Assembly: GCA_020073665.1 (NCBI GenBank)
Contig: JAIQEU010000006.1
Coordinates: 62,001-126,000 of the forward strand
Direction of reading: 5' to 3'
From: Terriglobia bacterium
GTDB lineage: Bacteria; Acidobacteriota; Terriglobia; Terriglobales; Acidobacteriaceae
DNA: 64,000 bases
Shown here: piece by piece, positions 36,539 through 45,900 of the stretch
Layout of the letters: each line of letters opens with the position of its first letter
Position numbering within the stretch: the stretch's first letter is position 1
Made by a program: the position numbers and the translations under genes
The notes under the pieces: model-generated
Told to the model about the DNA's origin: nothing
Database searches by the model: none
Seen by the model: only the letters and a program-made list of their open reading frames with translations

Positions 36539-37350
36539 ATACCTGTAAGTGTTAGCAGGATCGGCGGAGCCGGAGGCGGAGCGGCGACGATAGTCCGCAG
36601 GAGGCTCCCGGTCTGTTGCCACCAGCCGGAGAAGATCTGGCCGGCGGTATAGCGAACCTGCAGAGGGCACCAGGTATTCAGGCCGTATGACAGCGGAAAG
36701 GTGAAAGCGGAATCTTCAAGACATTCGTCTCCGCTTTCGCCTTCCCCCGGTAACGAATCCCAGGGGCTGACCCTCACACAGCGAGTGTCGAGCCGAAGCC
36801 CTGCTCGTAGCGCCTTGAGTGCGCTTTCCTTCCCGGTCCAGAGCAGAGTCAAGAGCCGCGGCCTTTCGGTCGCGGACGCTTGTGCAACCAGAGCCTGTTC
36901 TTCAGGTGTGAAGTAATCAGCGACAAACGCGTCGCTTCGCGGCTCGATCACTTCCAGGTCGCAACCCAATGCCACCGTGGACCGGGCGACGGCGCACACA
37001 GCGACCCCGGTGCAGTGACTGAGTGAAATAGTAACGGCCGCAGGTTGGTTGGCGATGAAGACCTCGGGCGCGCCGCACGTCGCTGGGCGTATTTCTATGC
37101 CAGCAAGAGCTTGGGGACGACAGAATTCATTCAAGCATGCAGCCACGGCAAGTTTCGCTGTCCAGCGACCCAGCCGCCAGTCAGCGCGGCGCTTGGCAAA
37201 GCGCATGCTGTTCAGGCGATCGGCTTCGCTCGCGCCGAGCCAATCATTTTCCACCGGCACATCCGCTTCGGATTGTTGCAGCCAGTACACGTCATGAAGC
37301 TTTGGCGGTGTCCTGAACCTCTCCGATCGCGTAGATATTGTCTCTGGCAT
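36535..37350 (-). CDS. 4'-phosphopantetheinyl transferase (Sfp/HetI type)
   Basis: The 271-residue protein carries the three hallmark motifs of Sfp-type PPTases: LGCDLEVIE (Mg/CoA-binding Asp and Glu), FTPEEQALV, and [11 protein letters not shown] with the catalytic Lys and Glu. It transfers phosphopantetheine from CoA to carrier domains. It is the last gene of the lipid-synthase operon, so its natural target is probably the four-ACP synthase encoded two genes upstream. ATG at 37350 gives the roughly 20-residue HetI-like lead before VYWLQQ and a 59-nt overlap with the carboxylase gene; GTG at 37290, 1 nt after the carboxylase stop, is the alternative. Longer starts lie deeper in the carboxylase. 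Confidence 0.88.
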   Translation of the reverse strand: MPETISTRSERFRTPPKLHDVYWLQQSEADVPVENDWLGASEADRLNSMRFAKRRADWRLGRWTAKLAVAACLNEFCRPQALAGIEIRPATCGAPEVFIANQPAAVTISLSHCTGVAVCAVARSTVALGCDLEVIEPRSDAFVADYFTPEEQALVAQASATERPRLLTLLWTGKESALKALRAGLRLDTRCVRVSPWDSLPGEGESGDECLEDSAFTFPLSYGLNTWCPLQVRYTAGQIFSGWWQQTGSLLRTIVAAPPPAPPILLTLTGI

Positions 37351-40300
37351 TCTGGGTTTCCAGTTTCTCGGACTCCAATTTCTCGTCTCTCTCAATGCCG
37401 CGTTCGACCGCATGGATGAGGTAAGGACGAAGGTTCGAGGGCGGAATGATCTGGTCTAGCGCGCCCACTTTGAGGGCGCGATGTACGCTATGTATGCGGT
37501 CAAACTCGTCCGCCAGTTCGCCCAGTTTCTCGGAGTGGACGATTTTGAAGAGTTCGTCCCACAGGGCGCGCAAGCGGCCTTTCTCCACATTGTCGGCCTG
37601 AGCCATGGCTTGGCTCAAGGCTTGAAGGCGTGGGTCCTTGCGGGCCCTGGCATCGACCTCACTGGCGAAAACAACGGCGGCTGCCGGCGCGCCGCCAATG
37701 ACCGAGGCGTAGGTGCCTTCCAAAGCAACCACTTCCAGTTGCTGGTTCAGCGCCCGTGAGAAGACCACATAAGCGCCGCCGTGGTAGCGGGAGATAACGC
37801 AAAAGATCATGGGGCCTTTGAAGTTCACCACCGCCCGCCCGATCTCGGCGCCGTATTCCAGTTGGAGCTTGCGCATGGATTCCGGCGAGCCATCAAAGCC
37901 CGACAGGTTGGCCAGGATTACGACCGGCCGGTTGTGGCTGGCCGCGTTGATGGCGCGAGCTACTTTCTTGGACGAAAGCGGGAAAAGCGTACCCGCAGTC
38001 CATTGGTCCGGCCCGTCGGCGGGTACGAATCCTAGCCGCGGCACCGGCCGGGATTCGATGCCGATGAGGCAAACGGGATAGCCTCCCAAATGGGCGTCCC
38101 AGATCACAGCGATTTCCGCGGCTCGCATGCCGGGCCAGCGCTCCAGCGGAGCATGGTCCTGGTCGACCACCGCCATCATCACTTTGCGAATGTCGAAGGA
38201 TTTCTTCCGCGCGGGGTTGGTCTGGTCTGAGAAGATCTCACCCACTCGCGTAAATCCGTTGTCCTGCCCATTTCCGTGGGGATGGACTTGGACGTCACGG
38301 TCGAGGGGATCGATAGTCGCTGCCCGCCGAGGAAAGCGCTCGCCCGGGGCCAGGTAGGTGTGCTCATAGTGGCGCATGAGAATGTGGCAGGCTTCATCAA
38401 TGTCTCGGGCCCAGTATTGCGCCTGGCCGTTGAGACCCATGATGCGATCGTATCCGCCGATGCCCTGGTTGTCCTCGGCCGAGATGCTGCCCGAGTATTC
38501 CAGGGCGCGCTTGCCGGTCAGCACCATCGCGGCTTTGGGCGTCATCACCAGTATGCCGCGGGTGTGCATGAGCATGGTGGCCTCGGCGTTCCAGTAGGGC
38601 TGCGCCCCGACGTTGATCCCGTTCACTAACAGGTTCACTTCGCAGCCCGCCTGGGTGAACTCGATCAAACGACGCAGAACGCGGGCAATCCAATCCATGT
38701 TCTCCACGCCACTTTCCATGGAGATTTTCGCCCCAGCGGAGATGGGGAACCATTCCAGCGGCACACCCATCTCTTCCGCCAGGTCCAGGGCTGCGATGAT
38801 GCGCTGGCATTCGGGTTCGGCGAGGGCGCCCAGGTCCTTACTTGGGTCGCCGAGCAGCATGACCCGCATCATGCCCTCGGGATACTTGGTGGTGAAGTTG
38901 CGAATGACGCCGACGATGATGTTGGCTTTGTTTTGTCCATAGGGACGGTCGACGGGAACCAGGTGGCCCTCGGGGTCAAGGTCGTGCTCAACGAAATCGC
39001 CCGGGGGAAATTCGGCCCGCGTGTCGTCCAGGGCCGGGGTGAGCATCTTGATGATTTCGTAAGGGTAGATGAGTCCACGCTGGCGCATGCGGACGACTTT
39101 CTGGTCATATTCGGCCAGCGGTTTGAGTGGTTGTAGCTTGCTGGCGGGACGGAACGTCATGAGCAGGCCAGTGCCGCCCGGACTGGAGATGCGCACCACC
39201 ATATCGCGCAACTCGCCGGTTTCCGGACTGGGAATGCGGGCCCGCACCGCCACTTGTTCCAACCCCAGTCCTTCGGTGGCCGGGGCCAATTTGTGCACGA
39301 TATCGTGCAATTCATCCGGCTTGAGATTGAGTGGGGGCCACACGTACAGCAGGACCCGGTTCCAGTGGAGGCGCTCCTGGGGCCTTCGCCGTGATTGAAA
39401 CAGCCGAATGCTGGCCAGCGCTTCCATCAACATGCGCTCCAGGTGCGGCAGTTGCACGATGCGGCCCGCCTCATCCCGCACCGGTGTCAAATCGCGCACT
39501 TCCGCACAAGCGAACAGACGCTCATCCTTCGGGTTGTCGTGAGCGACGCCACGGAGCAGGTAGACGTCTTCGACCGAGGGCAGACGCTCTATCTTGAACT
39601 GGTTGAGCCTCCACAGGTGCAACCGTTTCCCTATCATCGGGTGCAGTCCACGGTAGAGCTTCTCTTCTTCATACGTGGTCCCACTGGGGCGATAGGTGAA
39701 ATGCTGCATGCCGCCTGTGCCTTGGCCGTGACCAGGGCTGGCGACGGCAACCACGATGCGCCGAATCGGGCGAGGGAAGGCGGCCTGATCGAGCATGGAT
39801 TGAACCTCCCGCTGCGTAGCCTCCGGATCGCCCAGAGAGCGGGCATGCCCAAGGTAAAGATCGATGACGATGTCATGATCCGCCGGTACTTCTGCGATCA
39901 AAGGAAATATCGCGCGCGCGGCCTCCACCAGTTGCGGGTATTCAGCGTGGGTAGTGAACACGTGGATGCGCTTGCCCTCATGGTCGTATTCGGCCGAGGC
40001 ATAGCAATGCCCGGCCAGCGTCAAGGTACGGAAACTCACCAGGGTTCGAATCCGATAGTATCGCCAGGTAAGCACCTCCAACATCAATTGCTGCAAAGCG
40101 GGACCCGCGGCTTCGAAACGGCCGGCGAACAGGCTCACCAGCGGCTGCGGGCATTCGACCAGAGCCCGTACTCGCTCGCGGCAGTCCGGGGCCTCGGGAT
40201 TGGCGGCCAGATAGGCCAAATCGTCTTCCACTTGTGCGTAGACCTGTTTGCGCGCCCGCTCAAACAGCGGTTGGTCGAAGTAGCGATATCGCACCTCCCG

Positions 40301-42943
40301 GGCCAGGTCGCTGACCGCGGGAAACAGCCCGCGAGTCATGGAGATCATCCGGTCCAGAAGCTTGCGGAACGACTCCTCGGCTTGGGGCGCCAGGGCTTCA
40401 ACCCGCCGCAAGCGCCGTTCGAGCACTCCCAGAATCGGGGCTACTTGCTGCTCCACTCGGTGGTGTGATTTGTAGATCCACAGCAAACTCTCTTCAAGTT
40501 CAGGGGTGCGATCCAGGGTCCGTACGCCGTAATGAGCCAGCGCGCGCCCGAGCGCGTCGACCATAGTTGGCGGCAGTTCCTCGCCGCGCGTCTCCAACGT
40601 ACGCAAGTACGACAAGTAAGAGAAGAGGTAGGCCTCGGCGCTGGGCGCTTCCGCGCTGTTCGGATCGTCCACTTCAGGCTGGCGGTGAAACAGAGAGCAG
40701 ATATCCACAAAGATGTTCAGGATCTGGTCTTCGCCTTTTCTTAGGTCATCACTGTCGGCGGGGCACTGCTGGCTCCATTCGTTGAATCGTCGCGCGGTGC
40801 TGGCGGGGTCTACATCAAAGCCCAGCATGAGTTGGTGTAGCTCTTCGAGGCTCTGGCGGCAGCGAGAATGCGGGGACGCGCCGTCCTGGTTAGAAACCAG
40901 AGAAGCGCCAAAGACCACCCTCTCCGCGGCCACCACCGAATCTTCCGCGGCCGGATCGATCTGCACCAGTGGAGCGCCGGTGTCTACCTGCACATTAGGG
41001 ATGATCATCACCGACCGGACTTTTCCGGCAAATGGCGCGACCACTTCCATCTCCATCTTCATGGCTTCCAGAACCGCCAGGCGGTCCCCAGCCGCAACCG
41101 TATCGCCCGGCTTCACGGTGACGGAAACGACTACGGATGGCGAAGGCGCGTGCACCACCCCACCGTCATCGCGATCGATCCCATGCGAGACGCCATCCAC
41201 TTCGATTCGGTAATTCAGTCCTTGGACCACGGCGACGACGTGGAAGCGCTGACCAAATCCGGTGAGCCAATACTCAAACTGGCCCAGGCGGTCGATGTGG
41301 GCATCGATACGCGATCCCTCTGCCTGCACGCGATAGTGCCGGGGGCCAAGGCGATAAGTTCTAAGCGAGTAGGCGTGCCCGCGATAGCGCAGTTCCACGG
41401 TCCGGCCTACTTCGCCCCGGACGCGCGGGCGCCCGCGTGCGGCCGACGCGTAGAACTGCGTCTGCTCCACCGCCAGCTCGGCGTCGTAGGCCTCGATTGC
41501 TGCTGCCACCAGGGCAACATCCGCATAGCGGTGCGAGATGTGCTCGCCGCTCGCTGCCAAACGATCCAGCCACCCCACATCGACTGTCCCCTGCTGCATC
41601 TCGGGGCGGTTCAACAGTTCCAGAAGAAAGGACTTGTTGCTGGCTCCACCCTTGATGACGACCACGCTCTCGCGCAGCGCCCGCTGGAGCCGGGAGAGCG
41701 CTTCGTTTCGGGTCTGACCCCAGGCGATGATCTTGGCGATCATGGAGTCAAACTCCGCCGGTACGACATCGCCTTCGGCTACGCCGGTGTCAATGCGCAC
41801 TCCAGGCCCGGTCACAATGCGAAGACGCTCAATGGTGCCGGGGGCGGGAGCGAAGCCGTTGTCCGGATCCTCGGCATTCAGACGCACCTCGATGGCGTGA
41901 CCGGTGGTGTGTGGTGGTGCCCCTTCAAGGCGGCCGCCGCGCGCCACGTGAATCTGAAGCTTGACTAGATCGAACCCGGTGGTGCATTCGGTCACCGGAT
42001 GTTCGACTTGCAGCCGGGTATTCATCTCCATGAACGCTAAGCGCTGGGTTTCCGGCTGGTACAAGAACTCTACGGTGCCGGCATTGTGATAGCCCGCAGC
42101 TTGGCTCAAGCGCACCGCGGCTTCCCGCAAAGCCCGATCCTGCTCAAGAGAGAGTGCCGGCGAGGGCGCTTCTTCAAGAATTTTCTGGTGGCGTCGCTGG
42201 ATTGTGCAGTCGCGTACGCCCGCGGCCCACGTGGTGCCGTATTGGTCAGCGATGATCTGGACTTCGACGTGGCGCGCGTCACGCAGCAGTTGCTCCATGA
42301 AAACGGTAGGGTTCCCGAAGGCCTTGAAAGCTTCGGCGCGGGCTCTCTCGAAGGCTTCCGCGAGCTGGTTGGCGGAGCGCACGAAGCGAATCCCGTGACC
42401 GCCGCCTCCAGCCGTAGCCTTGACCAGGAGCGGATAGCCCAGGCGCTCGGCATGGTGCTCCGCGTCCGCCAGGGTTTCCACTGGCCCGCCGCTCCAGGGT
42501 ACGACTGGTATCTGGGCCTGTTCCGCCAGGAGTTTGGAACTGATCTTGTCGCCCAGTCGCCGCATCACATCGGCATCGGGACCGATGAACACGATGCCGA
42601 TCTCGCGGCAAAGGTCCGCGAATTCCGCGTGCTCGGCGACAAAGCCCCATCCCACCCAGACCGCGTCCGCACGCGCTATCACCAACGCCCGTTCGAGCCG
42701 GCCATAATCGACGTAACTGCTCTTGGTTTGGTGGCTTTCTGGATCGTTGAGCAGGGCGGCGCCCAGAGATACCGCTTCGTCTGCCTCACGGACAAACATG
42801 GCATGGCGGTCGGGCTCGGTGTAGAGCGCGATGGTGCGCAACGATAACCCGTGTTCCTGATTGAACTCGCGTGCTGCGTGGATGAAACGCATGGCAGCTT
42901 CACCGCGATTGACGATGGCCACACGCTGAAATTCGTGCTGCAT
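37292..42943 (-). CDS. Single-chain, eukaryote-type acetyl-CoA carboxylase (BC-BCCP-central-CT)
   Basis: The 1883-residue protein contains a complete biotin carboxylase (about 8-470: ATP-grasp loop ATAGGGGHGIRF, then LQVEHPVTE), a biotin carrier domain with EAMKMEM (Lys629 biotinylated), a long helical central region (about 690-1240) and a carboxyltransferase (about 1280-1830: WDAHLGGYPVCLIGIESR, NLSGFDGSPESM). This is the layout of eukaryotic ACC rather than the usual bacterial four-subunit enzyme. It makes malonyl-CoA (or a related extender) and lies 42 nt downstream of the giant synthase, so it probably feeds it. ATG at 42943 is chosen because GGGGGGC precedes it and the frame then starts MQHEFQRVAIVNRGE; an upstream GTG at 42979 is also possible. 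Confidence 0.9.
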   Translation of the reverse strand: MQHEFQRVAIVNRGEAAMRFIHAAREFNQEHGLSLRTIALYTEPDRHAMFVREADEAVSLGAALLNDPESHQTKSSYVDYGRLERALVIARADAVWVGWGFVAEHAEFADLCREIGIVFIGPDADVMRRLGDKISSKLLAEQAQIPVVPWSGGPVETLADAEHHAERLGYPLLVKATAGGGGHGIRFVRSANQLAEAFERARAEAFKAFGNPTVFMEQLLRDARHVEVQIIADQYGTTWAAGVRDCTIQRRHQKILEEAPSPALSLEQDRALREAAVRLSQAAGYHNAGTVEFLYQPETQRLAFMEMNTRLQVEHPVTECTTGFDLVKLQIHVARGGRLEGAPPHTTGHAIEVRLNAEDPDNGFAPAPGTIERLRIVTGPGVRIDTGVAEGDVVPAEFDSMIAKIIAWGQTRNEALSRLQRALRESVVVIKGGASNKSFLLELLNRPEMQQGTVDVGWLDRLAASGEHISHRYADVALVAAAIEAYDAELAVEQTQFYASAARGRPRVRGEVGRTVELRYRGHAYSLRTYRLGPRHYRVQAEGSRIDAHIDRLGQFEYWLTGFGQRFHVVAVVQGLNYRIEVDGVSHGIDRDDGGVVHAPSPSVVVSVTVKPGDTVAAGDRLAVLEAMKMEMEVVAPFAGKVRSVMIIPNVQVDTGAPLVQIDPAAEDSVVAAERVVFGASLVSNQDGASPHSRCRQSLEELHQLMLGFDVDPASTARRFNEWSQQCPADSDDLRKGEDQILNIFVDICSLFHRQPEVDDPNSAEAPSAEAYLFSYLSYLRTLETRGEELPPTMVDALGRALAHYGVRTLDRTPELEESLLWIYKSHHRVEQQVAPILGVLERRLRRVEALAPQAEESFRKLLDRMISMTRGLFPAVSDLAREVRYRYFDQPLFERARKQVYAQVEDDLAYLAANPEAPDCRERVRALVECPQPLVSLFAGRFEAAGPALQQLMLEVLTWRYYRIRTLVSFRTLTLAGHCYASAEYDHEGKRIHVFTTHAEYPQLVEAARAIFPLIAEVPADHDIVIDLYLGHARSLGDPEATQREVQSMLDQAAFPRPIRRIVVAVASPGHGQGTGGMQHFTYRPSGTTYEEEKLYRGLHPMIGKRLHLWRLNQFKIERLPSVEDVYLLRGVAHDNPKDERLFACAEVRDLTPVRDEAGRIVQLPHLERMLMEALASIRLFQSRRRPQERLHWNRVLLYVWPPLNLKPDELHDIVHKLAPATEGLGLEQVAVRARIPSPETGELRDMVVRISSPGGTGLLMTFRPASKLQPLKPLAEYDQKVVRMRQRGLIYPYEIIKMLTPALDDTRAEFPPGDFVEHDLDPEGHLVPVDRPYGQNKANIIVGVIRNFTTKYPEGMMRVMLLGDPSKDLGALAEPECQRIIAALDLAEEMGVPLEWFPISAGAKISMESGVENMDWIARVLRRLIEFTQAGCEVNLLVNGINVGAQPYWNAEATMLMHTRGILVMTPKAAMVLTGKRALEYSGSISAEDNQGIGGYDRIMGLNGQAQYWARDIDEACHILMRHYEHTYLAPGERFPRRAATIDPLDRDVQVHPHGNGQDNGFTRVGEIFSDQTNPARKKSFDIRKVMMAVVDQDHAPLERWPGMRAAEIAVIWDAHLGGYPVCLIGIESRPVPRLGFVPADGPDQWTAGTLFPLSSKKVARAINAASHNRPVVILANLSGFDGSPESMRKLQLEYGAEIGRAVVNFKGPMIFCVISRYHGGAYVVFSRALNQQLEVVALEGTYASVIGGAPAAAVVFASEVDARARKDPRLQALSQAMAQADNVEKGRLRALWDELFKIVHSEKLGELADEFDRIHSVHRALKVGALDQIIPPSNLRPYLIHAVERGIERDEKLESEKLETQNARDNIYAIGEVQDTAKAS

Positions 42944-42985
42944 AAGCCCCCCGAGCAACCGAGCGTCACGGGTGATCACGCTGCA

Positions 42986-45900
42986 TCACGCCGTGACGGC
43001 TAGTAGTGACATGGCTTCTTGCAGTGCCTTCAAGGGTTCGGCATCTACGCCGTTGAGCAGAGCTACGGTGTGGTAGCCGCTGAGATGTAAGTAGTGGTTT
43101 CCCTTCGAATCGACAACCTCCGCATCGAAGGTTCCGTGATCAGGATACGGAATAACCACAGCATATAACCGGCCTTCAGCCAGATCCGGTGCGCGGAACA
43201 AGCGGACTTGATCAACGTGCAGCGGCAGGCCCATCCGGCCTTGCACACCCATCTCCCAGAGACCGGCGGTTTGAAAGCAAAGCTCGACCAGACGCGGCGC
43301 CAAAAGTGTCGGCTGCTCAGATGGGTGATGATTTGCGGGCAGGCCTTTGGCGAACAGGCCGACCACCCGGTTTCCGTCCCACCACGCCCGCTCCACCACC
43401 TGGTATGCGGGTCCGTGGAAGTAGAGGCGATAGATGTCGGCAGCTTCGATGATGGTTCCCGCCGGCGTGCCCAGTACCGCCGCAGCCACCGCTTTGGGCG
43501 GCTGTTGAGTGAGTCGCACGCGGGCTGTGAAGTGCGTGGTGATTTGCGGCTCCGCTTGATTCGGCAGTGAACGGTGGCCGGTCAAGCGGCAATCCGCTAC
43601 CAGCGCATCCCCTTGCGGACGAAACACCACTTCAACCGTCACCGCGCGTGGCTCGCTCCGGTAGAACTTGAACGGCGCCAGGAAGTTTACGTCGTTGATC
43701 GACTCGACATGCCAGCCGGGAATAATGCATTGAGCGGCTTCTGCAAAAGCCTCGATGCCCATCACACCGGGCAGCACCGGGGTGCCATCGATTTGATGAT
43801 CGTGCAGAAATGGTTGAACGGCGGGGTCAAGCGTGGCCTCGATGGTGAGGCCCCGGTCAAGGCGCATGCCGGTCAGCTTACCGAGCATCGGTCCTCTCGC
43901 CGTTAGCAGCGTTGCGCCGGAAGTCGCGGAGGTATCCAGCCCGCCGGTGGTGTCCCACTCGTTCAATAGGGCGCCAAGGCGCAGGCCGATGACAATCTCG
44001 CCCCGGGTCGCGCCGGTGGTGAGTTCCCGGCGGATTAAGGGAACGCCCGCTTCGGGCGGCAGCATGTCTATGCCAGCCAGTTCCATCATTTTGGGGATGG
44101 AACCGCGCGTGGCCATCCCAATGCCACCCCACGCTGTCCAGTCGATGGCGATGCCGCGGGTAGCCGGCCGGGTGGTGCGGAAGCTGGAAGTGATCTTGCA
44201 CAACAGGTCGTTGGCGGAGCTGTAGTCCGCTTGTCCTCCATTGCCGAAGCGGCCGGCGATGGAACTGAATGCCACGGTCGCTCCGAGAGGCATGTCGCCG
44301 ATGGCATGCAGAAGGTTGAACCAGCCGTCGCTCTTGACGTCGAAGACCAGATCGAATTCGCGCGGGTCCTTGTCCGGCAGGAAGTGACTGCGCTCCATGC
44401 CGGCCGCGTGCAGCAGCACGTCGATGCGCCCGCTGCGCTCGCGCACCTGGTTGATTACTTTGGCCACACCGTCGGCATCGGTGAGGTTAACGCTGCAGTA
44501 ATGCGCCGTGCCGCTGGCTGTCTGCACGGCCTGGATCGCGGTCTTAGCGGCATGCGCCCGCTCCAGGGCCGCCAGTTCCTTTTCCACCAGTGCTGGAGTG
44601 GCTCGCTCGCCGCGCGCCTGAATGCGCGCAAACAGGTCACGCTTGAGGCCGTCTTTGTCGTCGACGAAGCGATTGAGGTCGGGATTATTCGGGTCCGGCT
44701 CGGGCACCAAGTCAAGAAGGTAGAAGGTGCCTCCGGAGGCGGCTGCCAGGTCGGCGGTGATGGCGGAGACGATGCTTCCCGCCGCACCAGTGATCAGAAA
44801 GACAGTGTTCTGGTCCAGTTCGAGGCCGGGATGGCCGTCGGCCGCAGGCTGTTCTTCGAGGCCGATCGTCCAGCGCAGCCCTGCCTTGTAGCCGACCTCA
44901 ATCGCACCGGTGTCGCGCAGGGTTTCCTGGATGAGTATCTCGGCAAGATGGCCAGGCTTTTGCTCCACCTCGAAATCAACCACCTTGACGACGGCTTCCA
45001 TCCTCTCCCGCTTGTATGCCTTGGTGAAGCCCACGACCGCACCACCCAACGGAGCGACTGCCCCGGCTTGGTCGTAGCCGTGTTGCCCACCTAGCCGTGT
45101 TGCCGACACAAGAAATGTGCCCGGCGCGGCGATCTGCTCGTACAGGATTTGCATGGTCGTGTAAAGCGACTTAACACGGACTCCCAGAGCCTCATGCCAA
45201 GTTGACAGGTCCATGTCGCGCAGGCTTCCTTCCTGATCAAGCGCAGGCAGCCAGTAGATGCCGTGTATCGGGCCTGCTGCCATCCAGGTCTTGAGTTGTT
45301 GGGCGAGCTTGTGCCTGTCGGAGATGTTTTCAACGACGAGAACTTCCAGGCCCATCGCCTCCAGAAGCTCTGCCAATGTATCGGCGACTCCCCCTAGGTC
45401 AGGAACGACGACTACGCGGCGGCCGGCGCTCAGAGTCACTCCGGTTGGCTTGCAGATACTGAGGGCGGGACGCAAGGTCGGTACCGGCACACGGCGCGGA
45501 ATACGGTTCGCCGCATCAAAACTCGCAAGGACGGGACGCGGGCGCGCAATCGGTACCGCGACCGATGGTTGGGCCGCTGGCCTTTCCGTGGTCGCAGATT
45601 GTGTCTCCTGCGCCGCTGTGGGTGTGGGAATAGCTAGCGCAATTGAACCTGGCCGCCGGTCGCGTGCGAACTTGATCACCGATGCCAGGGTCGGGAAGTC
45701 GCGCAGCTTCATGTTTTCGTCGCGCGGAATGTTGTACGCGGCTCGCACCGCCGCGAACATTTCTGCCTGTTTGACGGTGTCGATGCCCAGGTCGGCTTCC
45801 AGGTCGAGATCCAGGTCCAGCATGTCTTTGGGATAGCCCGTCTTTTCGGCCACGATCTCCAGCACCTTCTCCTTAATACTGTCGTCCGTAATCACTTGGG

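Noticed and set aside
36539-36553. A third ATACCT-like LysR box
   Set aside because: Only the left half-site matches (right half AGTGTT), and it lies at the convergent ends of aceA and the PPTase gene, not in a promoter position.
39395-40468. 357-residue plus-strand frame
   Set aside because: It is antisense to the acetyl-CoA carboxylase central region; composition is His/Arg-rich as expected for a mirror frame.
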